In this document: positions 26,013 to 34,069 of the stretch, piece by piece | How positions within the stretch are numbered: position 1 is the stretch's first letter | Layout: every line of letters starts with the position of its first letter | Source: an uncultured Clostridia bacterium | GTDB taxonomy: Bacteria; Bacillota; Clostridia; TANB77; CAG-508 | Direction of reading: 5' to 3' | Assembly: GCA_934167095.1 (NCBI GenBank) | Contig: CAKPKE010000002.1 | Coordinates: forward strand, 62,001 to 126,000 | Length of the DNA stretch: 64,000 nucleotides | Made by a program: the position numbers and the translations under genes | Notes under the pieces: model-generated | Seen by the model: only the letters and a program-made list of their open reading frames with translations | Databases searched by the model: none | Told to the model about the DNA's origin: nothing

Positions 26013-26150
26013 TTAGCAACAACCATTTCCGAAACTATTACCACCACAGCAACAGAATAAAATTAATATTATGAATATCCAAATGCAGTTATTGCCACCA
26101 AAACATCCGCATCCACCGCATCCGCCACAGCATCTATTGTTATCTTGCAT
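26013..26150 (-). CDS. Cys-rich single-helix microprotein
   Basis: A 45-residue protein: MQDNNRCCGGCGGCGCFGG, then a hydrophobic helix CIWIFIILILF, then CCCGGNSFGNGCC. Start is set by an aagggggtg site 7 bases upstream. It is of the type annotated in clostridia as 'chorion class high-cysteine HCB protein 13' and is like the small Gly/Cys-rich YjcZ-type sporulation proteins in layout. A spore coat or envelope role is possible but unproven. It is tandem with a paralogue at 26193-26306. The Cys-rich ends flank the helix on both sides, so metal binding or disulfide cross-linking is conceivable. Confidence 0.8.
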   Translation of the reverse strand: MQDNNRCCGGCGGCGCFGGNNCIWIFIILILFCCCGGNSFGNGCC

Positions 26151-26192
26151 TTAATTCACCCCCTTCAAAATATAAGTAATAAAATTCAAACT

Positions 26193-26306
26193 TTAGTTGC
26201 AACCGCATCCGCAATTATTTCCAAAGCCACAACAGAAAAGTAATATAAATAGTATTATGAACCATAAAAGTTCGCTATTATTGTTATTACAGCAACAATT
26301 TCCCAT
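26193..26306 (-). CDS. Cys-rich single-helix microprotein, paralogue
   Basis: A 37-residue protein, MGNCCCNNNNSELLW, helix FIILFILLFCC, then GFGNNCGCGCN. A perfect aaaggagg site precedes the ATG. Same architecture as 26013-26150: Cys block, Trp-Ile hydrophobic helix, Cys/Gly/Asn tail. The two are probably one transcript read toward 26013. Ten of 37 residues or so are Cys, unusual for a cytosolic protein and suggestive of a spore-layer component. No adjacent gene clarifies the role; mutL is divergent. Confidence 0.8.
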   Translation of the reverse strand: MGNCCCNNNNSELLWFIILFILLFCCGFGNNCGCGCN

Positions 26307-26474
26307 TTGATTTTAACCTCCTTTAAAAGAATTTCTAAATTCTTTAGTTATAATATATAGTATTCTAAGAGGAGATAAGTGTTACAAAAAAATTTGCAAA
26401 AAATGTATACAAAAAAACGAATTTAATATATAATTTAGTCTGAATTACTATAAGACAAAAGGAAGGATAAACAA

Positions 26475-28997
26475 ATGGGACAAATTGTATTATTAGATGA
26501 CGCTACAATAAATAAAATAGCAGCCGGAGAAGTTATTGAAAGACCAGCATCTGCAGTAAAAGAGATTATGGAGAACTCAATTGATGCAGGAGCAACAAGC
26601 ATAACAGTTGAAATAAGAAATGGTGGTATTTCATATATAAGAGTAACTGATAACGGAAAAGGAATAATGCCAGATGATATGGTAATTGCTTTTGAACGTC
26701 ATGCAACAAGCAAAATCAGAAATGCAGATGAACTAGAAAAAGTAAAAACAATGGGGTTCAGAGGTGAAGCATTAGCAAGTATCGCATCTATTGCAAAAGT
26801 AACTCTTACTTCAAAAGTTGCAAATGAAGTAATGGGACATGAAGTTGTAATAGAAGGCGGACAAGTTCTAAAAAATGAAGAAGTAGGTTGTTCAAATGGT
26901 ACAAGTATAACTATTGAAAATCTTTTTTACAATACACCAGTAAGGTATAAGTTCTTAAAAAAGGATTTTACTGAATCTGGATATATAGAAGATATTGTAA
27001 CAAGAATTGCATTAGTACATCCTGAAATTGCAGTAAAACTAATAAATACAGGAAAAACTGTAATTCAAACACCTGGAAATGGTGATATAAAAACAGTAAT
27101 ATACAACATATATGGAAAAGAAATAGCTGATAATTTAATAAAAGTAGACTTTGAATATAATGATTATAAAGTAACAGGAGTTATTGGAAAACCTTCAATT
27201 TCAAGGGCAAATAGAGCAGGACAATTATTTTTTGTAAATAATAGATATGTAAAAGATAAAACTTTACTAAGTGCTGCTGAACAAGCATTTAAAAACGTAA
27301 TAACTGTTGGTAGACATGGATTTTTAGTTTTAAATATGACAATGGACCCAAGTAAAGTTGATGTAAATGTTCACCCAGCTAAGTTGGAAGTAAGATTTCA
27401 AAATGAAAATGATGTATTTCATGTAATATATCATGCAATAAAAAATGCTCTTGAAAAAGACTTAAATGGAGAAACAAGCGAAAACTCAATATTTGAAAAT
27501 AAAGAAGAACCTTCACTTTTTGACCAAAAGTTACAAATAATTAAAAACAAAATGGAAGAAAAAAGAATGCAAAATTCTTCAGATTATAACAAATATAAAA
27601 TTGAAAATGTGCAAGAACCTGTAAAAGTAGAAAGTTTTAATCAAGAAATAAGTAGAGAAGTTGCAAAACCAGAATTTAATAAAATAGAAGAAAGCAAGCC
27701 AGAATTAATTAGTACTAAAATAGATATAAATGTGGCGGATACAAACAAAATTGAAGCAAATAACACTGTAGTAAATAATCAAACTACTGAAATGCCAAAA
27801 GAAAATATTTCTGCAGAAGATAAGATAGTTAAAGAGGTTATTGAGCAAGAATCAGAAGAAAAAGTTGAAGATGATGTAAAAGACTTTGAAAAGAAAAATG
27901 AAGAAGCTTTTGCAGACGTTATGTCAAAACTAAAAAGCATGCAAGACATGATTCACATGGTTCATACAAAATTAGATGAACCAGTAGAACCTAAAAAAGT
28001 AGAACCAATTATACAAGAACAACAACCTGCTGTGACAAATAACTATACTGAACAACCAAGTTCAAGCGTGCAAGAATATATACCAAAAATAGATGAAAAA
28101 AATATAGAACCAATAAAACCAACCACTACTTTTGAAAATAGTCAAGTAGCAAACAATGCTTATACTGTAACAAATAATCAAGCAACAAATAATATATCTA
28201 CTTTTGAAAACAAAAACCAAGAACCTGCAAAGGAGGAAAATTCTACACAAAGCAAAATTCAAATAAGCGATAATGACTTCATGAAACTATATGAAAAGAA
28301 CTTTGGAATTGCAGTAAAAAAAGATGATGGAGCAGACAATGCAATTAGTGAGTTTAAGCCAGTATCTTATGAAAATGTGTCAATGTTCAATTCTAATGAA
28401 ATTTGTGCAAATAAGCCTGTTTATAAATATATAGGACTTGCTTTTGGACAATTTATAAATATTGAAATGAACAATGATTTATACATTATAAGCTATAAAG
28501 CAATGGAAGAAAAAATAATTTACAATAAAATAAAAGAAGCTTTAACTTCTGGTGACCAAGATAAAAAAACATCATTAATGCTTTTGCCAGATATAATTCA
28601 ATTAGATTATAAGCAAATGGGAGTGTTTAAAGACTGCAAGGAATTTTTAGCAGATGTGGGACTAATTGCAGAAGAGTTTGGGGAAAATACAGTAAAATTA
28701 GGTAGTGTTCCGGAAATAATTATGGAATACGATACAAAAAAATTGTTTATAGAAATACTTGATGAAATAAACAAAGTTGCAAGAAATGATAAGCAAGAAA
28801 TAGAACTAAAGATAATTGAAACGATTGCTAAAAAAGCAGCTGAAAAAACAAAGGTACCAGAAGGAGAAGAGAAAATAAAAAGTATATTAGATAAATTTTT
28901 ATCTATGCCAAATCCTTTTGTTAACTTTGATGGAGAAGCATTAGCAATAAAAATGACAAAATACGACATTGAGAAGAAATTTTCAAGAATACAATAA
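26475..28997 (+). CDS. mutL: DNA mismatch repair protein MutL lacking endonuclease motifs
   Basis: An 840-residue MutL. The N-terminal GHKL ATPase (1-330) is intact: MENSIDAGA, DNGKGI, GFRGEALASI and a VDVNVHPAK transducer loop. A long low-complexity linker (about 350-620) is rich in Glu, Lys, Asn and Pro. In the C-terminal domain the nuclease motif, normally DQHAxxERxxYE, reads SYKAMEEKIIYN near residue 673, so the metal-binding Asp and His are gone. The ACxxAIKA and CPHGRP motifs are likewise replaced (IAKKAAEKT; VNFDGEALAI). The domain's fold is still recognisable (YIGLAFGQF, NDLYII). No mutS is upstream; a small membrane protein and miaA follow. Confidence 0.93.
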   Translation: MGQIVLLDDATINKIAAGEVIERPASAVKEIMENSIDAGATSITVEIRNGGISYIRVTDNGKGIMPDDMVIAFERHATSKIRNADELEKVKTMGFRGEALASIASIAKVTLTSKVANEVMGHEVVIEGGQVLKNEEVGCSNGTSITIENLFYNTPVRYKFLKKDFTESGYIEDIVTRIALVHPEIAVKLINTGKTVIQTPGNGDIKTVIYNIYGKEIADNLIKVDFEYNDYKVTGVIGKPSISRANRAGQLFFVNNRYVKDKTLLSAAEQAFKNVITVGRHGFLVLNMTMDPSKVDVNVHPAKLEVRFQNENDVFHVIYHAIKNALEKDLNGETSENSIFENKEEPSLFDQKLQIIKNKMEEKRMQNSSDYNKYKIENVQEPVKVESFNQEISREVAKPEFNKIEESKPELISTKIDINVADTNKIEANNTVVNNQTTEMPKENISAEDKIVKEVIEQESEEKVEDDVKDFEKKNEEAFADVMSKLKSMQDMIHMVHTKLDEPVEPKKVEPIIQEQQPAVTNNYTEQPSSSVQEYIPKIDEKNIEPIKPTTTFENSQVANNAYTVTNNQATNNISTFENKNQEPAKEENSTQSKIQISDNDFMKLYEKNFGIAVKKDDGADNAISEFKPVSYENVSMFNSNEICANKPVYKYIGLAFGQFINIEMNNDLYIISYKAMEEKIIYNKIKEALTSGDQDKKTSLMLLPDIIQLDYKQMGVFKDCKEFLADVGLIAEEFGENTVKLGSVPEIIMEYDTKKLFIEILDEINKVARNDKQEIELKIIETIAKKAAEKTKVPEGEEKIKSILDKFLSMPNPFVNFDGEALAIKMTKYDIEKKFSRIQ

Positions 28998-29013
28998 TTG
29001 GAGGAATTGTTAG

Positions 29014-29448
29014 ATGATATCAATATTTATATTAGTAGCTAATATAATAGCAATAGTTTCAACATACTTTTCATTTGGAAAAAAATTAGGAAAAGATAAG
29101 AAAATGATGTATACAATGATTGCAATAGGTGTAATTTATATACTGACGTTAATTGTATATTTATTAAGCTCTATAGGAGTAAATAATTCAAATGTGACTA
29201 GTGCAAGTAGAGAAATGATAACATTTACATTTGTTCCAGTAAACACAATTATTTTGTTACCATTTTTGATAAGATCTTTTGAAAAGGCAAAAAACAAAGA
29301 AATAAAAACTGCAAAACTAAATCAAAGAGTAATTATTGTTGTAATAATTGCAGTGATTTTAATGATTACAGAATTCTTTTATTTTAGAAATATTCAAAAA
29401 AATATAATAGATTATGGCGCACAAGTTAGCAATTCAGTACAACAATAA
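29014..29448 (+). CDS. Small four-helix membrane protein
   Basis: A 144-residue protein with about four membrane helices (1-20, 32-52, 66-85, 102-125 approximately) and short polar loops (GKKLGKDKKMM; EKAKNKEIKTAKLNQR). No family recognised. It lies 16 bases after mutL and 20 before miaA, so it is co-transcribed with them, an unusual position since mutL and miaA are normally adjacent. Ribosome-binding site ttggagga at 8-9 bases. No catalytic motif is visible. Confidence 0.75.
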   Translation: MISIFILVANIIAIVSTYFSFGKKLGKDKKMMYTMIAIGVIYILTLIVYLLSSIGVNNSNVTSASREMITFTFVPVNTIILLPFLIRSFEKAKNKEIKTAKLNQRVIIVVIIAVILMITEFFYFRNIQKNIIDYGAQVSNSVQQ

Positions 29449-29468
29449 AAACAGAAGGGAGCTGTAAA

Positions 29469-30399
29469 ATGCAAAAAGTAATTGTAATATGTGGACCAAC
29501 TGCGAGCGGAAAAACAGCTCTTTCAGTTGAACTTGCAAAAAAAATAAATGGTGAAATTGTATCTTGCGATTCTATGCAAATATATGATGAAATGCAAATA
29601 GGAACAGCAAGAGTTACAAATGATGAAATGCAAGGAATAAAACACTATATGGTAGGAATGGTAAAACCAACAAAAAGATATAGTGTTTCAGAATACAAAA
29701 AAGAAGCGGAAAAAGCAATTTCTGAAATTATAAGTAAAAATAAAACTCCGATTATTGTTGGAGGAACAGGATTGTATGTGAATTCACTTGTGTATGGGAT
29801 TGATTATCCAGAAATAGAAACAGATTTAGAATATAGAAAAAAACTTGAAGATAGAGTTCAAAATGAAGGCTTAGAAAGTCTTTACGAAGAAGCTAAAAAA
29901 ATAGACTCTGAGGCAATGAAAAAAATAAGTGAAAATGACCAAAAAAGAATTTTAAGAATACTAGAAATTTATCATCAAACTGGAAAAACAAAAACTCAAA
30001 TGGAAGAAGAATCAAGAAAAAATGGAATAAAATATGATTATAGAGTTTTTGCAATAGATATGCAAAGAGAAATTTTATATGACAGAATAAATAGAAGAGT
30101 TGATATAATGCTAGAGCAAGGCTTGATACAAGAAGTAAAAGAATTGTATGAAAAATATGGAGAAGAGCTTTATACATCAGCCCAAGCAATTGGATACAAA
30201 GAAGTAATAGACTATTTTAAACGGAAATTATACAAAAGAAGAGATGATAGAAAAAATAAAAATGGAAACCAGAAGGTATGCCAAAAGGCAAATAACATGG
30301 TTTAAAAAAATAGAAAATATACAGTGGTTAGACGGACTAAAGGATATACAAAATAATATTGATGTTATTTTGGAGGATTACAAAATTGAGAAAAAATAA
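29469..30399 (+). CDS. miaA: tRNA dimethylallyltransferase MiaA, requires +1 frameshift at CGG
   Basis: Adds the isopentenyl group to A37 of tRNAs reading UNN codons. Visible are the P-loop GPTASGKT, SCDSMQIY, the GGTGLY motif and SAQAIGYKE. The zero frame meets an in-frame CGG (30222-30224) and then an abnormal basic tail ending at 30305. Dropping one base at CGG gives DYFK-GNYTKEEMIEKIK and METRRYAKRQITWFKK, the normal conserved MiaA C-terminus, continuing to a stop at 30399. The last codons overlap the TTG start of the HlyD-like gene, so normal coupling needs the shifted frame. Loss of MiaA modification itself alters frame maintenance in other bacteria, which makes the location intriguing. 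Confidence 0.9.
30222..30224 (+). other. In-frame CGG at the miaA +1 frameshift
   Basis: Zero-frame AAA CGG AAA; conserved protein needs AAA (C)GGA AAT, Lys-Gly-Asn. Only in-frame CGG in miaA. Confidence 0.85.
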
Positions 30400-31694
30400 T
30401 AAGAAAAAAGTAGTAATAAAAGATTACTATGCAAGCCAAGATAAAAATAGAAAAAGAGAAGTAAATAAAGTAAGAATAGGATTATGCTTAATAGCCATAA
30501 TATTAATTGTATTAATATCACGGATATGCTGTAATTAATCTTCTTTCAAACCCAACAGATACATACATAGTAACCAAAGGTGAACTTTCAAAAAATGAAC
30601 CAGTTACAGGATATATTGTAAGAGAAGAAACTCAAATAAAAGGTGAAAATTATAAAAACGGAATGATACGAATAAAAGAAGAGGGTGAAAAAACTTCTAA
30701 AGATAGTTCTGTTTTTAGATATTATTCATCAGGAGAAGAAGAAATAAAGAAAAAAATTGCAGACTTAGATGTGCAAATTCAAGAAATAATGGAAAACGAA
30801 AAAACAATATATACAGGAGATATAAAATTACTAGAAAGTGAAATTGAAAATTCAGTAGAAAACTATTATGGAGTAACATCAACACAAAAAATAAGCGAAT
30901 ACAAAAAAAATTTAAGCAATTATATTAGTAAAAAGGCTCAAATATCTGGAGAAAGAAGCCCATCAGGTTCTAATTTAAAAAAATTAATTAATGAAAAAAA
31001 TAATTATGAATCAGAACTTTTAAAAAATTCAGAATATGTGTCTGCACCGATGAGTGGAATTGTTTCATATAGGGTAGATGGACTTGAAAGTGTACTTGTT
31101 CCAACAGATTTTAATAAACTAAATAAAGAATTTTTAGAAAGTTTAAATTTAAAAACAAACCAAATAATTGCTGCAAGTGATGAAATGGGAAAAATAATAA
31201 ATAGTTACCATGCTTATATTGTTACGAACTCTTCATCTGATGAAACTAAAAATATAAAAGTTGGAGATACTGTACAATTAAGACTCCAAAATTCTTCAAC
31301 AACAACAAAATCAAAAGTTGCAAACATTATTGAAGAAAGTGATGGAAGTAGAACTGTTGCGTTAGAAATAGAAAAAAATGTAGAAGACTTAACAAGTTAT
31401 AGGAAAATATCTTTTGAAATTGTATGGTGGAGCGAAGAGGGTTTTAAAGTTCCAAATTCAGCATTATTACAAGATAATCAAATATATTATGTTATAAGAA
31501 ATAGAAATGGATATTATAATAAAATGGTTGTAAAAATATTAAAACAAAATGACGAATTTTCCATAATTAAAGCATACAGTAATGATGAATTAAAGGAGTT
31601 AGGCTTTACAACTAAAGAAATTTATAATATGAAAACAATAAGTTTGTATGATGAAATAGTGTTAAATCCAACAGGACAAGAAGTGTTACAATAA
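30386..31694 (+). CDS. HlyD-like periplasmic adaptor-type membrane protein, requires +1 frameshift at CGG
   Basis: A protein of about 436 residues: basic cytoplasmic N-terminus, one helix (RIGLCLIAIILIVLIS), then YAVINLLSNPTDTYIVTKGEL and an HlyD-like extracellular part with a coiled coil (about 100-190) and barrel-sandwich segments (SAPMSGIVSYRVDGLES; VKVGDTVQLRLQ). Starts at TTG 30386 with a ggagg site. The zero frame reaches CGG at 30521-30523 and stops five codons later (RICCN). Dropping one base gives IS-GYAVIN and opens 1.17 kb of coherent coding sequence. Such genes commonly sit upstream of sepF in Clostridia; a role in envelope or division is inferred from that position only. Confidence 0.85.
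30521..30523 (+). other. In-frame CGG at the HlyD-like gene +1 frameshift
   Basis: Zero-frame TCA CGG ATA, then TGC TGT AAT TAA. The shifted reading TCA (C)GGA TAT joins the helix to the extracellular domain. The only in-frame CGG in this gene. Confidence 0.85.
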
Positions 31695-31816
31695 TGTTAC
31701 TAAAAAATTAAATTACAATTACATTGTATAAAATTGCTTGACATTGTATCAAAAAAAGTGTTTACTATAAATAAAGTTTTAATTTACAAAGGACGATAAA
31801 TATTAGGAGGTTTATA

Positions 31817-32284
31817 ATGTCAGGAGCTATTATGAATAAAATATGGGGAGCATTTGGAATGGATCCAGAAACAGATGACGAAGAAGAATACGAAAACGAA
31901 GAAGAAGCTGTTGAAGAAGATGATATAAAAGAAAATAAATTATTTGGAAGAAGAAATAAGGTTGTAAATATGCCAAGTGCACAACAAATAAGAATGGTAA
32001 TATCACAACCAACAACTTTTGATCAAGCTGAAGATATATGCGACTTATTAAAAGACAAACAATCTGTAATTGTTAATCTTGAATATGTAAACAAAGATGT
32101 AGCAAGAAGAATAATAGATGTTGTAAGTGGCGCAGTTCATGCTTTAGACGGACATATTCAAAAGGTTTCAAATTCAATATTCTTAATTGCACCATTTAAT
32201 TATGAAATAACAAATGAAATGGCAAGAGAAGAAATAAAAAATAAATTATCAGTTTCTTGGTTAAAAAATTCAGGAAATAATTAA
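31817..32284 (+). CDS. sepF: Cell division protein SepF
   Basis: FtsZ-bundling protein that anchors the Z-ring. It is 155 residues: an N-terminal amphipathic membrane-targeting helix (MSGAIMNKIWGAFGM), an acidic linker (about 15-45), and the SepF core KVVNMPSAQQIRMVISQPTTFDQAEDI with VNLEYVNKDVARRIIDVVSGAVHALDG. Length is normal. Ribosome-binding site aggagg 8 bases upstream. A likely promoter, TTGTAT (31744-31749)-N16-TATAAA, precedes it. divIVA follows 22 bases downstream; the two division genes end at a shared terminator. Confidence 0.95.
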   Translation: MSGAIMNKIWGAFGMDPETDDEEEYENEEEAVEEDDIKENKLFGRRNKVVNMPSAQQIRMVISQPTTFDQAEDICDLLKDKQSVIVNLEYVNKDVARRIIDVVSGAVHALDGHIQKVSNSIFLIAPFNYEITNEMAREEIKNKLSVSWLKNSGNN

Positions 32285-32306
32285 TTTGTAAAAATTGGAG
32301 GCAAAT

Positions 32307-32765
32307 ATGGTTACACCTTTAGAAATCGAAAACAAAAAATTTTCAAAGCAAATGATGAATGGATACAGTGTTGAAGAGGTAGATGACTTCTTAGATGAGA
32401 TAACTGCATCATACGAAAAAATATATAAAGAAACAAATGAATATCAAGAGAAGATTTCTGATTTAGAGAGTAAGCTTAATAAATATTCTTCAATGGAAGC
32501 AACATTAAATAATACATTAATAATGGCCCAAAGTACAGCAGAAGATGTAAAAAATGTTGCAAAGCAACAAGCAGAACAAATTATAAAAAATGCAGAAGCT
32601 GAGGCTCAAAATAATGTAAATAAGTTAGAACAACAAATTGTAATAAAGAAAAAAGAACTAGAAGATTTACAAAAACAATTTGATGTTTATAAAGCTAAAA
32701 TGGAATCATTATTAATATCTCAATTAGAATTATTAAAAGAAGTAAATAAAGATGATCAAATGTAA
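32307..32765 (+). CDS. divIVA: DivIVA-domain protein
   Basis: A pole/septum-localising coiled-coil protein of 152 residues. The membrane-binding N-terminal domain reads MVTPLEIENKKFSKQMMNGY then SVEEVDDFLDEI, followed by long coiled coils. The start ATG at 32307 is placed 5 bases after ggagg; an upstream in-frame TTG at 32295 would swallow that site and is rejected. It acts with SepF and FtsZ in division and with chromosome anchoring during sporulation. A terminator follows. Confidence 0.93.
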   Translation: MVTPLEIENKKFSKQMMNGYSVEEVDDFLDEITASYEKIYKETNEYQEKISDLESKLNKYSSMEATLNNTLIMAQSTAEDVKNVAKQQAEQIIKNAEAEAQNNVNKLEQQIVIKKKELEDLQKQFDVYKAKMESLLISQLELLKEVNKDDQM

Positions 32766-32771
32766 AAAATT

Positions 32772-32806
32772 AAGGTTTGAAAAATAAATTTCAAGCCTTT
32801 TTTTAC
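32772..32806 (+). terminator. Terminator after sepF-divIVA
   Basis: 11-bp stem aaggtttgaaa/tttcaagcctt (32772-32782 with 32789-32799, one G-U pair) with T-run. Confidence 0.85.
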
Positions 32807-32858
32807 GCCACAAATATTACAGCACTATTAAATGTATATTACAATTACATTATAACTC

Positions 32859-32887
32859 TTGACATTAACCAAGAAAAATATTATATA
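32859..32887 (+). promoter_or_regulatory. Promoter for rsmD
   Basis: TTGACA (32859-32864), 17-base spacer, TATATA (32882-32887). Confidence 0.6.
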
Positions 32888-32928
32888 TTATAATATAAAA
32901 TAGAAATTTAAAATTTTTGGAGGAATTT

Positions 32929-33492
32929 GTGAGAGTAATAAGTGGCAAAGCAAGAGGAACAGTTTTACACTCGATAGAAGATATAAACACAAGACCAACA
33001 TTAGACAGAGTAAAAGAGTCACTATTTAATATTCTACAAATGGAAATAGAAGAAAAAGTTATACTTGATTTATTTGCTGGAAGTGGACAAATTGCAATCG
33101 AATTTTTAAGTAGAGGCGCAAAAATGGCATATTTATGTGATACATCAAAAGATGCAGTAAATATGATAAATCAAAACCTAGCAAAAACAAAACTAACTGA
33201 CAAAACAGTAGTCTATAATGAAGATTATATTGAAGTATTAAAAAAGTTAGAAAGTCAAAACAAAAAAATTGATATTATTTTTATAGACCCTCCATATAAA
33301 AAGGATTTAGCAGTAAATGCAGTAGAAGAAATTTTTAAAAGAAATTTACTTGCAAACTCAGGAAAAATAATAATAGAAACAGATGAACCAAAAAGAGATA
33401 TAGATGAATTAGAAAAAATAGGGATTAAAGAAAAAATTTACGATATTAGAAAATATGGAAGAGCATCATTAATCTTTATACAAAATGCATAA
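32929..33492 (+). CDS. rsmD: 16S rRNA m2G966 methyltransferase RsmD
   Basis: SAM-dependent methyltransferase of 187 residues. It starts with MRVISGKARGTVL at GTG 32929, 5 bases after ggagg; an in-frame TTG at 32917 contains that site and is rejected. Motifs: RPTLDRVKESLFNIL, SAM-binding LDLFAGSGQIAIEFLSRGA and the catalytic FIDPPYK (normally DPPY/NPPY). It methylates G966 of 16S rRNA near the P site. Usually followed by coaD in Firmicutes; here a coiled-coil gene follows instead. Confidence 0.93.
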   Translation: MRVISGKARGTVLHSIEDINTRPTLDRVKESLFNILQMEIEEKVILDLFAGSGQIAIEFLSRGAKMAYLCDTSKDAVNMINQNLAKTKLTDKTVVYNEDYIEVLKKLESQNKKIDIIFIDPPYKKDLAVNAVEEIFKRNLLANSGKIIIETDEPKRDIDELEKIGIKEKIYDIRKYGRASLIFIQNA

Positions 33493-33544
33493 TGCATAAC
33501 AGGAAAGGAGAAAATGCTACAATTTTTGTAACATTACAAAGAAA

Positions 33545-33982
33545 ATGGAAATTTTTACATTATTAGAAACAATTGAGGACATGCTAGAAAATAGCAAAGA
33601 ATTACCATTTGTACATAAAGCTGTAATTGATAAAGAAGAAGTTTTAGAAATAATAAAAGAGATTAGATTAAAATTGCCAGAGGAATTAAAACAAGCCAAG
33701 GTAATAAAAGAAGAGCATGACAGAATAATTGCAAAGGCAAACGAAGAAGCTGACCAAATTGTAAAAGAAGCTGAAAATAGAATAATATCAATGATTGATG
33801 AACATGAAATAACTAAAAAGGCTTATGAGCAAAAGAATAAAATTATAGAAAATGCAAATGAAATGGCAAGAGAAATTTCAAATGGAACAAAGGCGTATGC
33901 TGATAGTATATTAGCTGGAATTCAAGTGACTCTAGAAGATGCATTAAAAACAATAGAAAATAACAGAAAGGAAGTAAAATAA
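33545..33982 (+). CDS. Coiled-coil protein of ATP-synthase-b/DivIVA-like composition
   Basis: A 145-residue, almost entirely helical protein: a short N-terminal domain (FTLLETIEDMLENSKELPFV) followed by a long Glu/Lys/Ala-rich coiled coil with IVKEAENRIISMIDEHEI. Similar short proteins downstream of rsmD in Clostridia are often annotated as 'ATPase' because of weak similarity to ATP synthase subunit b/E; no nucleotide-binding motif is visible here. A structural or cell-division role is possible. It starts 52 bases after rsmD and its stop overlaps the terminator hairpin at 33971-33995. Confidence 0.75.
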   Translation: MEIFTLLETIEDMLENSKELPFVHKAVIDKEEVLEIIKEIRLKLPEELKQAKVIKEEHDRIIAKANEEADQIVKEAENRIISMIDEHEITKKAYEQKNKIIENANEMAREISNGTKAYADSILAGIQVTLEDALKTIENNRKEVK

Positions 33983-34001
33983 AAAATTTTACTTCTTTTT
34001 A
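33971..34001 (+). terminator. Terminator overlapping the end of the 33545 gene
   Basis: Perfect 10-bp stem gaagtaaaat/attttacttc (33971-33980 with 33986-33995) and T-run; the stop codon TAA lies in the stem. Confidence 0.8.
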
Positions 34002-34069
34002 TATACATTTTAGAATTTTTGTTATACAATATAAATGGAAAAAAGCAAATGAAACGGAGGAAATGCACA

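Noticed and set aside
30215..30224. TTTAAAC heptamer at the miaA frameshift, a classical -1 slippery sequence
   Set aside because: Its phase is wrong for -1 slippage and the needed shift is +1. Dropping the C of CGG gives the better protein (YFKGNYT), in line with the other three genes.
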